Origin: Sipunculus nudus
Taxonomy: Eukaryota; Annelida; Sipuncula; Golfingiida; Sipunculidae
Direction: 5' to 3'
DNA: 64,000 bases
NCBI GenBank assembly: GCA_026874595.1
Contig: CM049309.1
Coordinates: forward strand, 15,342,576-15,406,575
Program-made: the position numbers and the translations under genes
The notes under the pieces: model-generated
The model's input: the letters and a program-made list of their open reading frames with translations, nothing else
What the model was told of the DNA's origin: nothing
The model's database searches: none
Shown: positions 50,345 to 60,970 of the stretch, one piece after another
How the letters are laid out: the number at the start of each line of letters is the position of its first letter
Position numbering within the stretch: the first letter of the stretch is position 1

Positions 50345-50660
50345 TTTCTGACCGCATGAATGCAATTATGGCTAGCACGGGTTATTAGACGAGAGCCAAC
50401 ACGTAGGCGATACAGAAAATGACTCGTTAACATGGAGACGGATTTTCAGTTTGTTGTGTAAGTTTTCATATATTCTATATAAATTACGACATATATATAT
50501 TCTATAATATTACGAATCTAGGCTGTTAACGACGATATCAATGCAACCGGATACATGATAAGTGCAGTACGTTGCCCGGTATGGCTTGTATCACTCCTTT
50601 AAGTTAAGCTTATCAGACCAAAAGTGCTAATAAGTCGTAGTCGTTCACGGCTAGTGCTTT
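50345..50660 (+). repeat. Family C interspersed repeat, copy C2
   Basis: TGACCGCATGAATGCAATTA at the start is shared with C3. AACATGGAGACGGATTTTCA, CCCGGTATGGCTTGTATCAC and CGTTCACGGCTAG match C1. It abuts truncated B3. Confidence 0.6.
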
Positions 50661-50689
50661 ATGGGCATCTCTGGTGAGACGTTAAGGTA

Positions 50690-50940
50690 ATAATTGCCAT
50701 ACACAGCAAAGTTATAACCGGTAAGCACATGATCCTCCGGTCACGCAGCCTTGTTTTTTGTAAACAGACACGCGTGGACTGTGTTTCCTTACTCGATAAC
50801 CCATAACAAGGTTTTAAACAGCTCAAAGACAGAAACTGAGACTGTGTGGTTTGCCTTGAAACTTTTGTATAAAGCAAAAGTCAACTGATAGTGTAAAAAA
50901 AATTGCCATAATATTGCTCCTGATAATGTCCCTTTAAAGT
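50690..50940 (-). repeat. Family B interspersed repeat, copy B3 (truncated)
   Basis: Read on the minus strand it starts TTTAAAGGGACATTATCAGG (from 50939), shares GCTTTATACAAAAGTTT with B1 and B2, and is lost after the CCGGAGG block near 50730. Only the 5' half is present. Confidence 0.6.
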
Positions 50941-51537
50941 TAAAACTTTCTAGGACTAATGATTTATGAGGACACGCGACCTTACTGATTTCTACTGTGT
51001 CACCTCTCTCATAACATTTTGCATGAATGAAATCCAAAATGTTGGCATAGAAATCGTTGCAACTAGATTATACCATGACCATTATTTTATCAATTTTACT
51101 GTACCTGTGATAGATTATGAGATAATCGACATTAAAATCTAAAAGAAATCGCACTTTTAACCCTCTGACCTCGAAATATAGGTCAAAATCGCTAAAAATG
51201 GGTCAGGGTAATTGGGCCATAGTAATGTAAATCCTGGATAAGAATGAATAAAAAAGTGGCAGAATTATAATAATAAAAAGAAGAAGGAGAAGCAGAAGAA
51301 GATAACGGCAAAAACTGAATTATTTTTTTCAGCGGCAAGTCCCTGACTAATAGTATCACGTTTATACACCAGACGTCAGCACTGGTGTGTCAGCCGTTGC
51401 TAATATTAAAAGGAAAATACACATACAAAAAAGTAATTCAAAATCTACCCTAATGTCTGATAACTTTCCTTTCCGTGGGCATTCGAATCTCTTTATAACA
51501 TCATGATGTAGCAGTCAAACTCCCAAATGTCCAAATA

Positions 51538-51870
51538 CTAGAAAAATGCATTCTCAGGAATGCAAGCCTCCATTATTTTGACAATCCTTGATGTAGAATG
51601 CTCTAAAAAACGTTTCTTATTCGGCCCATACTGCCAGGTTCATTCGGGCATAAGTCGATTTTTGTGAATATTCTTGAAAGTTCTTTCTTGGCCCATTCCG
51701 GAAATGCCCTGAAATTCATGAGATCCTGCTCATGATTGTGTGAGTTTTGCTGTGAACAAACACACAAACACATGCACAAACAAACACACAAACACATGCA
51801 CAAACAAACACACAAACACATGCACAAACAAACACACGAACCAGAATGAACGCATACCCTCCTGGCGGAG
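51538..51870 (-). repeat. Family A interspersed repeat, copy A6
   Basis: It runs on the minus strand from CATTCTCAGGAATGCAAGCC (51550) through TTCATTCGGGCATAA, TTTGTGAATATTCTTG and an expanded AC-rich tandem to CCTCCTGGCGGAG (about 51858-51870). Confidence 0.65.
51757..51838. repeat. 24-bp minisatellite, about 3.4 copies
   Basis: CATGCACAAACAAACACACA-type units with starts at 51771, 51795 and 51819, a local expansion within family A copy A6. The Thr-Asn-Thr-Cys-rich frames on both strands derive from it. Confidence 0.9.
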
Positions 51871-51892
51871 TCAATGCAAAGACAGACAATAT

Positions 51893-52080
51893 CAGGGGCG
51901 GATACAGGATTTAGGAAAAGGGGGGTCCTACCAAGGAGGACAAATGAAAAACCTAAAAAATGATCACTAGGTCCAGGAAAGGGGGGGGGGGGGTTCAAGC
52001 CGCAAAATTTGTCTGATACCCTTAAAAAAAGCTTGCAGCGGATGAAAAAGGAGGGGGGGGGGGGGGGTCCGGACCCCCTG
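51893..52080 (+). mobile_element. CAGGGGCGGAT-type hAT-like MITE, copy 2
   Basis: It begins CAGGGGCGGATACAGGATTT and ends GGTCCGGACCCCCTG at 52080. It carries two G-homopolymer tracts (about 51978-51991 and 52053-52067) and is the reverse-complement counterpart of copy 1 at 47245. It lies about 20 bp beyond a family A copy. No clear target duplication was found. Confidence 0.55.
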
Positions 52081-52159
52081 GACAAATCTGATTGGACAAA
52101 AAGTGCTCCCTTCTGGTGTTGCAATTCAGGATACGAGGTCATAACAAACAGCGCCTTAC

Positions 52160-52225
52160 GATATAGGTAGTAGCCCTATAGGTAAAGCGCTGTGTAAAGA
52201 GCGTACGCTATCTTGAGTTCACACC
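52160..52225 (+). repeat. Degenerate tRNA-like sequence
   Basis: GTAGCCCTATAGGTAAAGCG resembles an A box and TTGAGTTCACACC, about 40 bp on, a mutated B box. No stable cloverleaf is apparent. It is probably an old SINE head. Confidence 0.3.
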
Positions 52226-52593
52226 TAAGGTGCGATCTATCATACCTCGGCCTCCCAACCGGGTCTGTCGTAAATAAGTGGCCAAAACATGCTCTAATAT
52301 AAAACTAGCTACATATTTTTACGATCCTCCTTTTCGTTTGATTCAAAGTAGTATTCTTACAAGGAATCTTCCTCAAACTTAAGCGCGTCGTAAAGTTATT
52401 TCAAGGCAATGGACCGGAGCCGTGGATTATGTCACCATCTATACATCTTTCCTGCTTTCGAGTGATGCAGGGCATTGTTGAACAACAAATAATTCATTTT
52501 CATACTGCGAGACTATTTTATAAATGGACTACTACTCATCTGCAAAGAATTTATTGATAAATCTATGAGAATTCCTGCTAAAAATGGCTTATA

Positions 52594-52744
52594 AATAAAT
52601 GACGTGTATACACGTGCTTTGCACTGGGGGAATCATAATAAATGACGGGTATACACGTGCTTTGCACTGGGGGAATCATAATAAATGACGGGTATACACG
52701 TGCTTTGCACTGGGGGAATCATAATAAATGACGGGTATACACGT
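52594..52744. repeat. 43-bp minisatellite, about 3.5 copies
   Basis: TAAATGACGGGTATACACGT followed by GCTTTGCACTGGGGGAATCA recurs with GACG at 52601, 52644, 52687 and 52730. Copies are identical except for a G/T change in the first. Confidence 0.92.
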
Positions 52745-53089
52745 CATTGGCAGCGAATGTGTTAAATTTTCTCTTAGACAAGCCACTCTCGGAATCTTAG
52801 AACTGGTACACTTTTAGGTCTGTTCCAACCTTTACTAGTATATTTCAGGTTGGGGTTTGACATTTTATAAGTGAACAGTAAGAGTGAATATGACAAAAAA
52901 CGCATGTGAATGATCAGTGTTTGGTGTTGATAATAAGTGCAACTGCTAATTAGTAAGCATTGCTCTGGGCCAGGGGGGACCACCTGTTCCTTCGTCTCAG
53001 AGGACCAATTATGTAACTGGGTGAATGAGCAGGGGCGGCCACTCATGGTATTAACTACAGCAGTTTCTTTGCTTCGCTGACATAAGAAG

Positions 53090-53180
53090 TCTAGTTACTG
53101 TCAGTTTAAGGTATACTTATCAGTCCAATATGAACGGCTACTGAGTGGTGTATTCATTGCTGGCGGTAAACCATCATTGT
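53090..53180 (+). repeat. Family C interspersed repeat, fragment
   Basis: The stretch TACTTATCAGTCCAATATGA followed by ACGGCTACTGAGTGGTGTAT and TCATTGCTGGCGG corresponds to the 3' part of C3. Confidence 0.4.
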
Positions 53181-53454
53181 AACAGCCAGTGTGGGCTGAG
53201 CTCTGACAGTAATATGTGCAGGCACATTGAAGAAGTCTTATTATTATGCATGTATCCCATGCCTAGCTTTGAGGCAAGAAGGCTATTATTATGATTATGC
53301 AATTAGACACTAATACACCTCTGACCTTTGTCCATCTGTATGATCATTATCATTTACAGTTGAAATATAAATATTTAATAATTAACAGTTATTCTGATTG
53401 CTAATAATTACAAATTCACAATAATAAAACTCAGAAAAAATTTAAATAGGAAGA

Positions 53455-53550
53455 TACTTCAACTGGGAAAATCGAGGAAGTGCCCACATTAGCTTGGAAA
53501 AAGTGCCCACTTTACAGAATATAGAGGTGCCCACATTAACTAAACATAAT
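53455..53550. repeat. Interior fragment of the GTGCCCAC-type MITE
   Basis: Three GTGCCCAC(A/T)TTA units in about 80 bp, including TATAGAGGTGCCCACATTA, match the interior of the element at 35234-35414. Clear termini are lacking. Confidence 0.4.
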
Positions 53551-53655
53551 AAAGAGAAGAAAAATTGGGGCTGCCCAAAAGATTTAGATTAATGGTGTTA
53601 TAGCTTCTACATTACTTGACCAGCTTAAATTTATTCAGTCACTACACGAGTCCTT

Positions 53656-54339
53656 TCATATAAAATATTTGGTGAAACCATCGACCATGCAGCTACGAAG
53701 ACTGTACAAGAGAAACAATTGAAGATCTCTGGTGAAGGTTGTTTCCTTGATTTGGAAACACTTCTAATCATACTCTTTGTTACATACCTCTTACACGGAA
53801 CTTTTGTTGGTAATATCTGGAGGTACAGGGATATTGAAGCCTCAAAGGCCTGTGCGACTAAATATTAACACCATTAATCTCAAACAGAGGCATTTAGGAC
53901 TGAGGTTTTGCAGTTTAGTGTTTTCAAGTTACTGAGGGATCGTCAACACAGATTCTATAATGTACTTGTTACCACCAACAGACTCCATTACACATGGGAC
54001 TACATTACTGCAGGTGACATCGTTAGTAACTACCTGGACATGTGAAACAGCTCTCCTGATATTACCATATGCATTGGCCACCTCGGTGCCTTTAGAGCAC
54101 GTTCTAAGCGTATCCTGGAAACAACTGATGGGATACTTTTTCCTGGGCATTTGCATCAACCGGGTTGATGCAGACTCCCGTTTATTCCCTGGTATTATCA
54201 TGTGTTTTTGATGGCCTTTATACCCAGGGGTGCATGGGCCTGTTTTACCACCAGTAGACTGTGGAGTTAATAAATCATCAATGCAGACAAACTTCCCTTT
54301 TTTCAGGCAATCATACCTCTCCTTATTTGCATACACCAT
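53656..54339 (-). CDS. Unrecognised spliced gene, 3' part (candidate exons)
   Basis: Three pieces on the minus strand look coding. Exon a (54338 down to about 53930) is a 136-codon open frame of balanced composition, beginning right after an acceptor-like TTTAATAG; it contains KKGKFVCIDDLLTPQ and CFQDTLRTCSKG and seven cysteines. Exon b (53857-53788, 70 nt) is bounded by AATATTTAG and by the donor AAGAG|GTATGT and encodes a helix-like segment (AFEASISLYLQILPTK). Exon c (53701-53656) follows an 86-bp GT-AG intron ending in TTTCTCTTGTACAG and reaches an in-frame TGA after 15 codons. Exons b and c join in phase. The a-to-b join does not fit the obvious donor at the end of a (CCTCA|GTAACT) and would need a weaker one (GTG|GTAACA). 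I do not recognise the protein. An opposite-strand 83-codon frame (53960-54211) overlaps exon a and is probably its shadow. This may be a real gene end, a transposon gene or a pseudogene. Confidence 0.35.
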
Positions 54340-54359
54340 CTATTAAATTTAATTACGAT

Positions 54360-56810
54360 AAATTCAGTGACATGTATTAATGTGCAGCAATTCAAACAAA
54401 TACCCAACCCAAAAGCCAAAACCAAGTAAAATATGCCAAGAATAAGGGATATATGCTATTTATTTGCAGCAGAATGGAATCAAATAATAATCTTAATGGA
54501 CAGGCTCCTGCAGTTTTCTACCAGTGGAATTCAGGTCGTTAGAAAGAATATACCCAATAACTTAAAGCGCTTTACAAAAAATACCCACACAAAAATAAAA
54601 TATTACTGTTCCATATTACTGTCTTTGCATTTTTTTAGGTTTTATAAATGTAGATATCTATGAACATGCATGCAATAGCAGGGGGCTCTTCCATTCTGAA
54701 GAAGTACTGGGGTATACGGACTTATAGGTTTAATGGTTATTTTTTCAAAAATAAAAAAAAATCTTCAAGTTTAAGGAGTCATTGAGAAAGAAAATTATTG
54801 TTAAATTATACTTTATCATAAATACATTAAATATTACCAATTACATGTTGCAATATAAACTGTAACAAAATGTATTGTAATGAAAGTTCATTGACATAGA
54901 GGTAACCCTATGTTTCCAGCCACTGGACTGCTCTGAGAGAGAGGGGCGGAGGGGATATTCAAGGCAAGAAACAAAATGGAAAGTTAAAAGTGGGGGGGGG
55001 GGGGTACGTGCTGCCTGTTTCACCCCCCCCCCCCCCCCTTCCGCCTATGTCTGTGATGCCGGAAAATGTGCACACTTTCCTTTAGGAACCATACTCATAT
55101 GACTTTTTGCATGTGCAAATGTGCCTTCTTTCTGCTAGAAGTACCTTATTTATAACTCGTAAAAATAAGAATGATATCTGACCCGTTAAGCTGATATTCA
55201 GGTAAATTAGTAAATTAACTCCAGACAACGGTTCCCTCCTTCCTGTTCTACAAGGTGCTTGGAATAGACCTAGTTTAATAAATTATTATACCATAAACAT
55301 TTCTGTGTAAAGATCACCAACAAGGTTTTTTCAATTTTTGAATCTTCTTTATAACAACATTAATTTATTCTAAATATTTGTTTCGAAGTAATACGGTAGT
55401 CAACTGGTACCTCTTATGATAGAGTTAGCAATATAAAAAATATATCACATTGACAAGCATCAATTTCATAAGGTCTTTTTGAAACCATATAACAGTTTAC
55501 TAGTATGATAATATTTGGAATTACGTTCGTTCACCGATCGATGTCGTTATTCCCTTTTAAATAATATATTACATAATATATGACAGTGTAGTGCCCAAGA
55601 TATCTTTTATGCCTTTAAAGGTTGGTACATACCGTTGACCATGAGCTTACTTACCCACTGTGACCTTCAAGCAATACCTGGTCAGTTGAAATTGACAGAA
55701 CACATCCAAAAACGTATAAATCGATTATTTATCATTCAGTTTCAGCAACAGGTACAGAATAATAGCATTTTCCCTATGTTAAGATTGCAATGGCGGCCAT
55801 CTTGTATTTCTTGGGGTTACAGGGCTCACAAAAAATAATTATTTGCTTTCATTCATTAGCTTAAATACAAATAAAGTGACAGGAAGCACAATCTTATTCG
55901 ATTCTTAAGGGAACGTCGTTCTGTTACACGACCAACAACGCAACTACTCAATATACCAATTGGTGATGGTGGCCATCTTGGATTTTCGGTGTTAGAGGGG
56001 TCCGAACATTTGTAACCTAACGTTTTTCATTAATTCATATCCTATTTAAGCTAAATCAGTCATTTTCGCAATTTGGGCATCAAAGTCCTAAGAAAATAAA
56101 TCCCCGTCTACACTTTTGCGGGCACCCTGCGAATATAACCAAAATGCTGATTTTATTCACCGTACGGGCTCCGTAGGCTACATGTGATAGCGGCTTAACA
56201 GAGCCATAAAAATTCCTCTTGCTGTGTCGCAACGCTTAGAACAGGTTCTGCCACCTCCTAGCAAATTATATAACTAAATTACTGCTCTCTGGCCGACTAT
56301 TTCATCGACCGGTAAGATTTACCTGTTTTAGGACGGTCAGCGCCACACGTCACCGTCTGGCTAAACTAGGGTATTTTCCAGTGACGTCAGCAGTGATTGG
56401 TAGTCTTCCTCAGAAATTTTCTCGAAACCAGCATGGTTCATTCTGATCATTCAGTCATTTGCCTATTGCGAGCTCATAGGTTAGCCACTTATATTCCCAT
56501 TTTATCAATCATATTATTATTAATCCCTCGCAAATTTTGAGTTCAGTGAGTTTTTCAACAATATAAGCATCAGTTTTAATAGTAGCAGGTAACATCATCA
56601 AATATCAGCTGTAAAAATTTTATCTAAATAGAAGGGTCGTATTCATCATAAATCGAAAATATTTTTTTATCGAAAGAATATGTAAAATACACTTCGGTGG
56701 TGTTTTTCCCTTTAAATATCGTTGGATAAGCACCGTTTTAGTATACTTTCTCACAACATCTACCATTTGCAAGAGAAATTCAGTATATTGGTAAAGCCCT
56801 CTGCAAGTTT
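54360..56810. other. Unassigned intergenic or intronic sequence
   Basis: Apart from the G/C hairpin I recognise nothing. TGGCGGCCATCTTG (55791) and TGGTGGCCATCTTG (55967) are YY1-like motifs (GCCATCTTG) spaced about 176 bp apart in a weakly repeated context. Confidence 0.35.
54992..55038. repeat. G-tract/C-tract hairpin (G13 ... C16)
   Basis: A run of 13 G, an 18-bp spacer and a run of 16 C, which can pair; GGGGCGGAGGGG upstream and CCTTCCGCC downstream extend the symmetry. Such tracts resemble those inside the CAGGGGCGGAT MITEs, so this may be a remnant of one. Confidence 0.7.
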
Positions 56811-56814
56811 GTTC

Positions 56815-57075
56815 AATTGCTGACCGCATGAATAAAAACATGGCTCGACATAGAGTTACCACAGAGAAGGATTTTCACTTTGGGTTGTGAGTTCTAATGC
56901 ATTCTTTTGTGTTAATTCATCATTCGTAACCCAATATTAAGATAATCAGCAGTTTACCACAATTATAATGCTACACGATGTAAGATCATTGTCGTATATT
57001 CCAACGTATGGCTTGTACCACGACTCAACCTAATATAAATGCCTACTGAGCCGTGTATTCATGGCTGTTCTTATT
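56815..57075 (+). repeat. Family C interspersed repeat, copy C3
   Basis: TGACCGCATGAATAAAAACA, GAGAAGGATTTTCACTTTG, CGTATGGCTTGTACCACGAC and GTGTATTCATGGCTG match C1 and C2 in order. Confidence 0.6.
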
Positions 57076-57076
57076 A

Positions 57077-57092
57077 TAGAGGTTTCACTGTA
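57077..57092. repeat. Solo right terminus of a CAGTGAAACCTC MITE
   Basis: AGAGGTTTCACTGTA is the reverse complement of TACAGTGAAACCTCT. It follows directly after a family C repeat, and no matching left terminus was found. Confidence 0.4.
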
Positions 57093-57884
57093 CTTCTTAA
57101 GCCCTTGCTTGAGCAACAGAGTGAAATTTATTTATTTTATTCAATATTGTTAACATAACCTTTTCCCAAATAATAGAAATAGACCGATACCAAATCATGC
57201 TCGTATGAATTCTTAGTTTAAATATGACCACATCTGTATTTAGCTACGTATTTGTATCATTGTGACCGCAATGGAAATAAGTATTTGGGCTTCCTTGTGT
57301 AGTTAATCCTCTGTAACATCAGCTGTATTTATATATTTTAACATATATAGTCTAATATTTGTTGTTATACTTATATTATTTTTTATGTTTAATTGATTTT
57401 ATTAAATAAAATCTACCTCTAGTTCTGTAGCCATCTTTCCATATTTGTATAACAGTCCTGAAGTTTTTTGTAAAATACTTTTGGAACAGCCCTCAAGAGT
57501 GTTTTAAACTATTTTGGAACAGCCCTCGAAGGTTTACTTCCCATGACAAGACTCCAGATCAACATTCACTTATTCGAACTACTTTTAGTCATAAATATAC
57601 GTAAATTTGCCTAACGATGTGAAATTATCCTGGCAGTGTAAGCAGTCACGAGGAAGGGAGAACATCATTATTTACACTGGTAGTGTGTTTATCCTGTTAT
57701 AACGTACAGCGAAATGTCAGGTGAGTTATAATTACACCTGGATGTGAATACCAAAACAAAAGCTGAGGTGTTAAGTATTGAAATGAAGCCAGTGCCAATG
57801 CGATCCAAGGAAATGATATGGGCCTAAGCGGTAAGCCTGTATTAATTCCCTGTCACCGCCCACCAGTCAGTCACTCGGTGATAG

Positions 57885-58156
57885 CACAGGCGCTTGAATC
57901 GCTATTTGTGTTGATGTTGGTTTAAATAGTGTTCAATTTACCTAAACAACAATCCCCTACCGTTTAATGAGCTTTAAATCATGTTATATCGTTTGCCGGT
58001 ACTTGTTTATATAATAGATTGTATCTATTAAATAAACAAGTACCGGCAAACGATATAACATGGTTTAAAGCTCATTAAACGGTAGGGGATTGTTGTTTAG
58101 GTAAATTGAACACTATTTAAACCAACATCAACACAAATAGCGATTCAAGCGCCTGT
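57885..58156. mobile_element. Palindromic (fold-back) MITE, probably hAT-type
   Basis: The left arm 57885-58010 and the right arm 58032-58157 are reverse complements over 126 bp with one mismatch (near 57980), and pairing continues imperfectly toward a tiny central loop. The ends read CACAGGCG and CGCCTGTG. GGTGATAG occurs exactly at 57877-57884 and again at 58157-58164 (sharing one G with the arm end), giving an 8-bp (or 7-bp) target duplication consistent with hAT-type insertion. There is no coding capacity. The near-perfect arms imply a young insertion or ongoing gene conversion between them. Confidence 0.8.
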
Positions 58157-58997
58157 GGTGATAGCCCCCTTCACTGGCTTTAGTCTTGTCATTATATTCC
58201 GTTCCAGTACCTGTCCACCTGTTTTTTCGCAAATATTTATTTGTGAACCGAAGAAAGAGGAAAAAGCATAGTTAACTATTATGGAAATAATAGCCTACCT
58301 TGTGTAATTTTCCTGTAAACAATTTAAAACCATTTTATGAGTAACTAGTCTATTCTTTAGCAACATCTTGCCACTTATCTGTTAAATGGGCATATCAGGG
58401 GATAGTGATGACGTCATAATAGCTTTGACGTACTGAAGAGGCACCAACATTCACGGAACCAATGATCAAGAGCTGCCGACCCCTGTTTACAGCGATACTT
58501 GTGTTCTCCGCGTGCACGCGCTTCACTGTTACGTCACATTACTTTTTATCCATATCCAAGGAGGATAAACAATGGCCGCATATTAGGGACGCCATGAACC
58601 ACAGATATATTTGAGACATGTCAACCAGGCCGTGAAGTAAATAATATTTATATTGTGAGTAGGTAAGGTACCAAAAATTACGCTTTTGCCTCTTTAAGTC
58701 AATGGTGCAAATTTTGTTTGCCAAATTTGTCTTATGTAGAGATAATCGCAAAAAAGCAGGTGGACAGGGGTACAGGAACGGACTATAATTAACCCCGGGG
58801 GAAGCTTGGCTCGAGTATAGAATCAGGCCTACATTTTTCCAAGATGGGTTTAAACCGACTGGACCATCTCATATTAGTAGTAATCAACATAAGCCATGAC
58901 ATGCCTGATGATATGACATCGACATGCCTCATACTTGCTGCTAGCTCAATTTAATCGGCCCTGGCATATATTGAGTCCAATAGCCATACAGTGAGAG

Positions 58998-59137
58998 TTT
59001 CCACAATATAAGCTATGGAAGATGCAACGGATCCATTGCATCTTCTTTAACGGCCTGTTTACTGCCAAACAACAAGCCACAGGATTACACCATTTTAACG
59101 CCAATAAGTATGTTTTTCATGGTTTCGATAGCAACTA
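58998..59137 (+). pseudogene. Coding-like fragment, penultimate exon (unidentified)
   Basis: An open frame with normal codon choice starts near the ATG at about 59013 and reads through NGLFTAKQQATGLHHFNAN. It can then either run on unspliced to a TAA near 59137, or splice at AATAA|GTATGT (about 59107/59108). The second option uses a 79-bp intron with a canonical branch motif (TACTGAC) and acceptor TTTTTACCAG ending at 59187. That acceptor leads, in phase, into the terminal-exon candidate that is now split by the hAT element. I do not recognise the protein. The fragment lies just inside diverged inverted repeats, so it may be cargo or native coding sequence of a transposon rather than a host gene. 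Confidence 0.3.
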
Positions 59138-59186
59138 AAATTAAACTTTGATCATCATTTTTAAACATTTACTGACCTTTTTACCA

Positions 59187-59194
59187 GAGGCATG
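59187..59194. repeat. Left target-site duplication of the hAT element
   Basis: GAGGCATG directly abuts the left terminus CAGGG and is repeated exactly at 60797-60804 after the right terminus. Confidence 0.88.
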
Positions 59195-60796
59195 CAGGGT
59201 TGGCAAGTTTTAGGCAGGAAGGTTTTAACCATAGGTTTTAAACTGGTTAAAACTGCCCCGCCTAAAACAGGTTTTGGGCAGGTTTTAGGCACCAAAAGTG
59301 CCTAAAACCTATATTTGTTTAAATTTTTGACTTAAAGGTCTATAAAACTACCAAACTGGCTGGGGTGATGCAGTCACAAAGCTTTGCGGGGCTTCTGGAA
59401 GGTTTCAGGTATTACAAGTAATGCATGATTTCCCGTTGGCTGGCATCACACAGTCTTCAAAGAGCCTGTATAGGTTTCTTGAGCATGAGACCATGTTTGT
59501 GTGGCACATAGTTTCATTGGCCAATGTAAAGTTATTATCAGGACCCTTTGGGTTTCTTATGAGTGCCCTGCTACCTAGAATTATGTAACAGAGCCTCCAA
59601 TATACCTCTTGTAACTTAGTGTAAGGTAGGGTATCAGAGGGGGGGGGCATGCTTGATTAGACAGGTTAATTACTATTTATCAGGGTGATGGGGTTATAAG
59701 ACCCAATGGTCAAGTCCTACTAGGCTACTACTGTGTACTAGTAGATGTTCATGTGAACTTTTATACATGACGAGGATGATGCCATGAAAGCCATTGCCCT
59801 GAAAACTGTTCTTGAGTCAAACATTTTACAGAGTATTGTAGTCAGGGCCCCTGACCATGACATGTGGGTTTCTCAGGCCTTTAGGTTGAACATGGCCCAA
59901 AAATGATAATGAATATTCTGTGGTTTGCAACATATTCACTGCAATATATTTTAGCATTTTTCAGTTTTATACAAATTATAGTGTTTCATGAGGATTCATT
60001 TTCACAATCTTATCATACAGTTAACAGAGCATTTCCATCATTATATAGACAATAAATATGTGCACAAAATCTAAAAATTTGACAATGGATGACCTAGCTA
60101 AGGAAATAAACAATTAGTGGAAATTCTTGTTCATTATCAGATAATGTAAAAGATATTAATCATATTATCATATTTTAGTTTATGGCTAGCATAAAAAATT
60201 TTTATTTTTATAAAATCAATCTTTTGCTTTTTGCCATTTGAAGCTACAGGCATTCAAAACATACATGTTATGTTAGCGAGACTACAGTATAAAGCACTAT
60301 TCATCAGTGTAAATGGAACAACTTTTTTGAATTGGGGAAAAACTTCTTTTGCATATCACAAAATGTAATCCCTTATGATCAAAAAGCCAATCAAAGAATC
60401 TGATTATAAGCTCACAGTTTTAGCATTCATTTATAAATTGGCAGTAATGGAGGTGGGAGACCTTAGAACATGATTTTGGTATACAAGCTAAAACTGTCAT
60501 TTGGAAAACCTGAAGTAGTGTAGTATTCATTTGTTGCTTTTGTTTGTATCATGGTTTATTTTTTTAGTTTGAATAAAATGTTCCTCACTTTTAATTTGTT
60601 GAGCATATTTCTGTAATGCATTTAGCTGTGTAACAATAAACATGGTTAAACTGCAAGTCATAGGTGAGGGTAATAAAGGTTTTAGGCAGTTAAAGGCAGT
60701 TTTAGGCAGGTTATAACCTATTTTAGGCAGTTAAAGGCAGGTTTTAGGCTCTGCCCTGCCGAAAACAGGTTTTGGGCAGCCTAAAACCCAACCCTG
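59195..60796. mobile_element. hAT-superfamily non-autonomous DNA transposon, 1,602 bp, with 8-bp target duplications
   Basis: The termini are CAGGGTTGGCAAGTTTTAGG at the left and, reverse-complemented, CAGGGTTGGGTTTTAGGCTG at the right. Both begin with the CAGGG typical of hAT ends. The element is flanked by perfect direct repeats GAGGCATG (59187-59194 and 60797-60804), the 8-bp target duplication diagnostic of hAT insertion. About 120 bp at each end is crowded with a TTTTAGGCAG motif in both orientations, like hAT subterminal transposase-binding repeats. The interior is AT-rich, with no frame long enough for a transposase; the longest is an 81-codon minus-strand frame at 59405-59650 with no recognisable domain. 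It should therefore depend on a transposase encoded elsewhere. Confidence 0.88.
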
Positions 60797-60804
60797 GAGG
60801 CATG
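60797..60804. repeat. Right target-site duplication of the hAT element
   Basis: GAGGCATG directly follows the right terminus CCCTG and is identical to 59187-59194. Confidence 0.88.
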
Positions 60805-60970
60805 TCAGCAGAGAAGAACAGTCGAATGGATGCACTTGAAGACCTCACTGGGAGCCTTGCTAACTCGAGTGATTGAAAGCTAAAAGTTTGTTACCCTGTC
60901 AAGGGGCCCAACTCTGAAGAGTGACGTGCTGGCACGGGGTAATAAACATCTATTGACCTGGTTACAAGGG
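60798..60970 (+). pseudogene. Coding-like terminal exon with poly(A) signal, split from its acceptor by a hAT insertion
   Basis: After the right-hand target duplication of the hAT element, an open frame reads ATGTCAGCAGAGAAG onward for 24 codons (60802-60876; SAEKNSRMDALEDLTGSLAN within it) to TGA. AATAAA follows at 60941-60946, 65 nt after the stop, and a GT-rich stretch (TGGTGTGTAGTCTG, about 60978-60991) follows that. This is the textbook order of a 3'-terminal exon. Ignoring the hAT insertion, the exon would begin immediately after TTTTTACCAG at 59187, in phase with the fragment upstream. Transcription through the present allele would read into transposon sequence instead. Gene identity is unknown. 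Confidence 0.3.

Noticed and set aside
51603-52142. 179-codon minus-strand frame rich in Cys-Leu-Cys-Met and proline
   Set aside because: It is built from the 24-bp minisatellite and the homopolymer tracts of a MITE.
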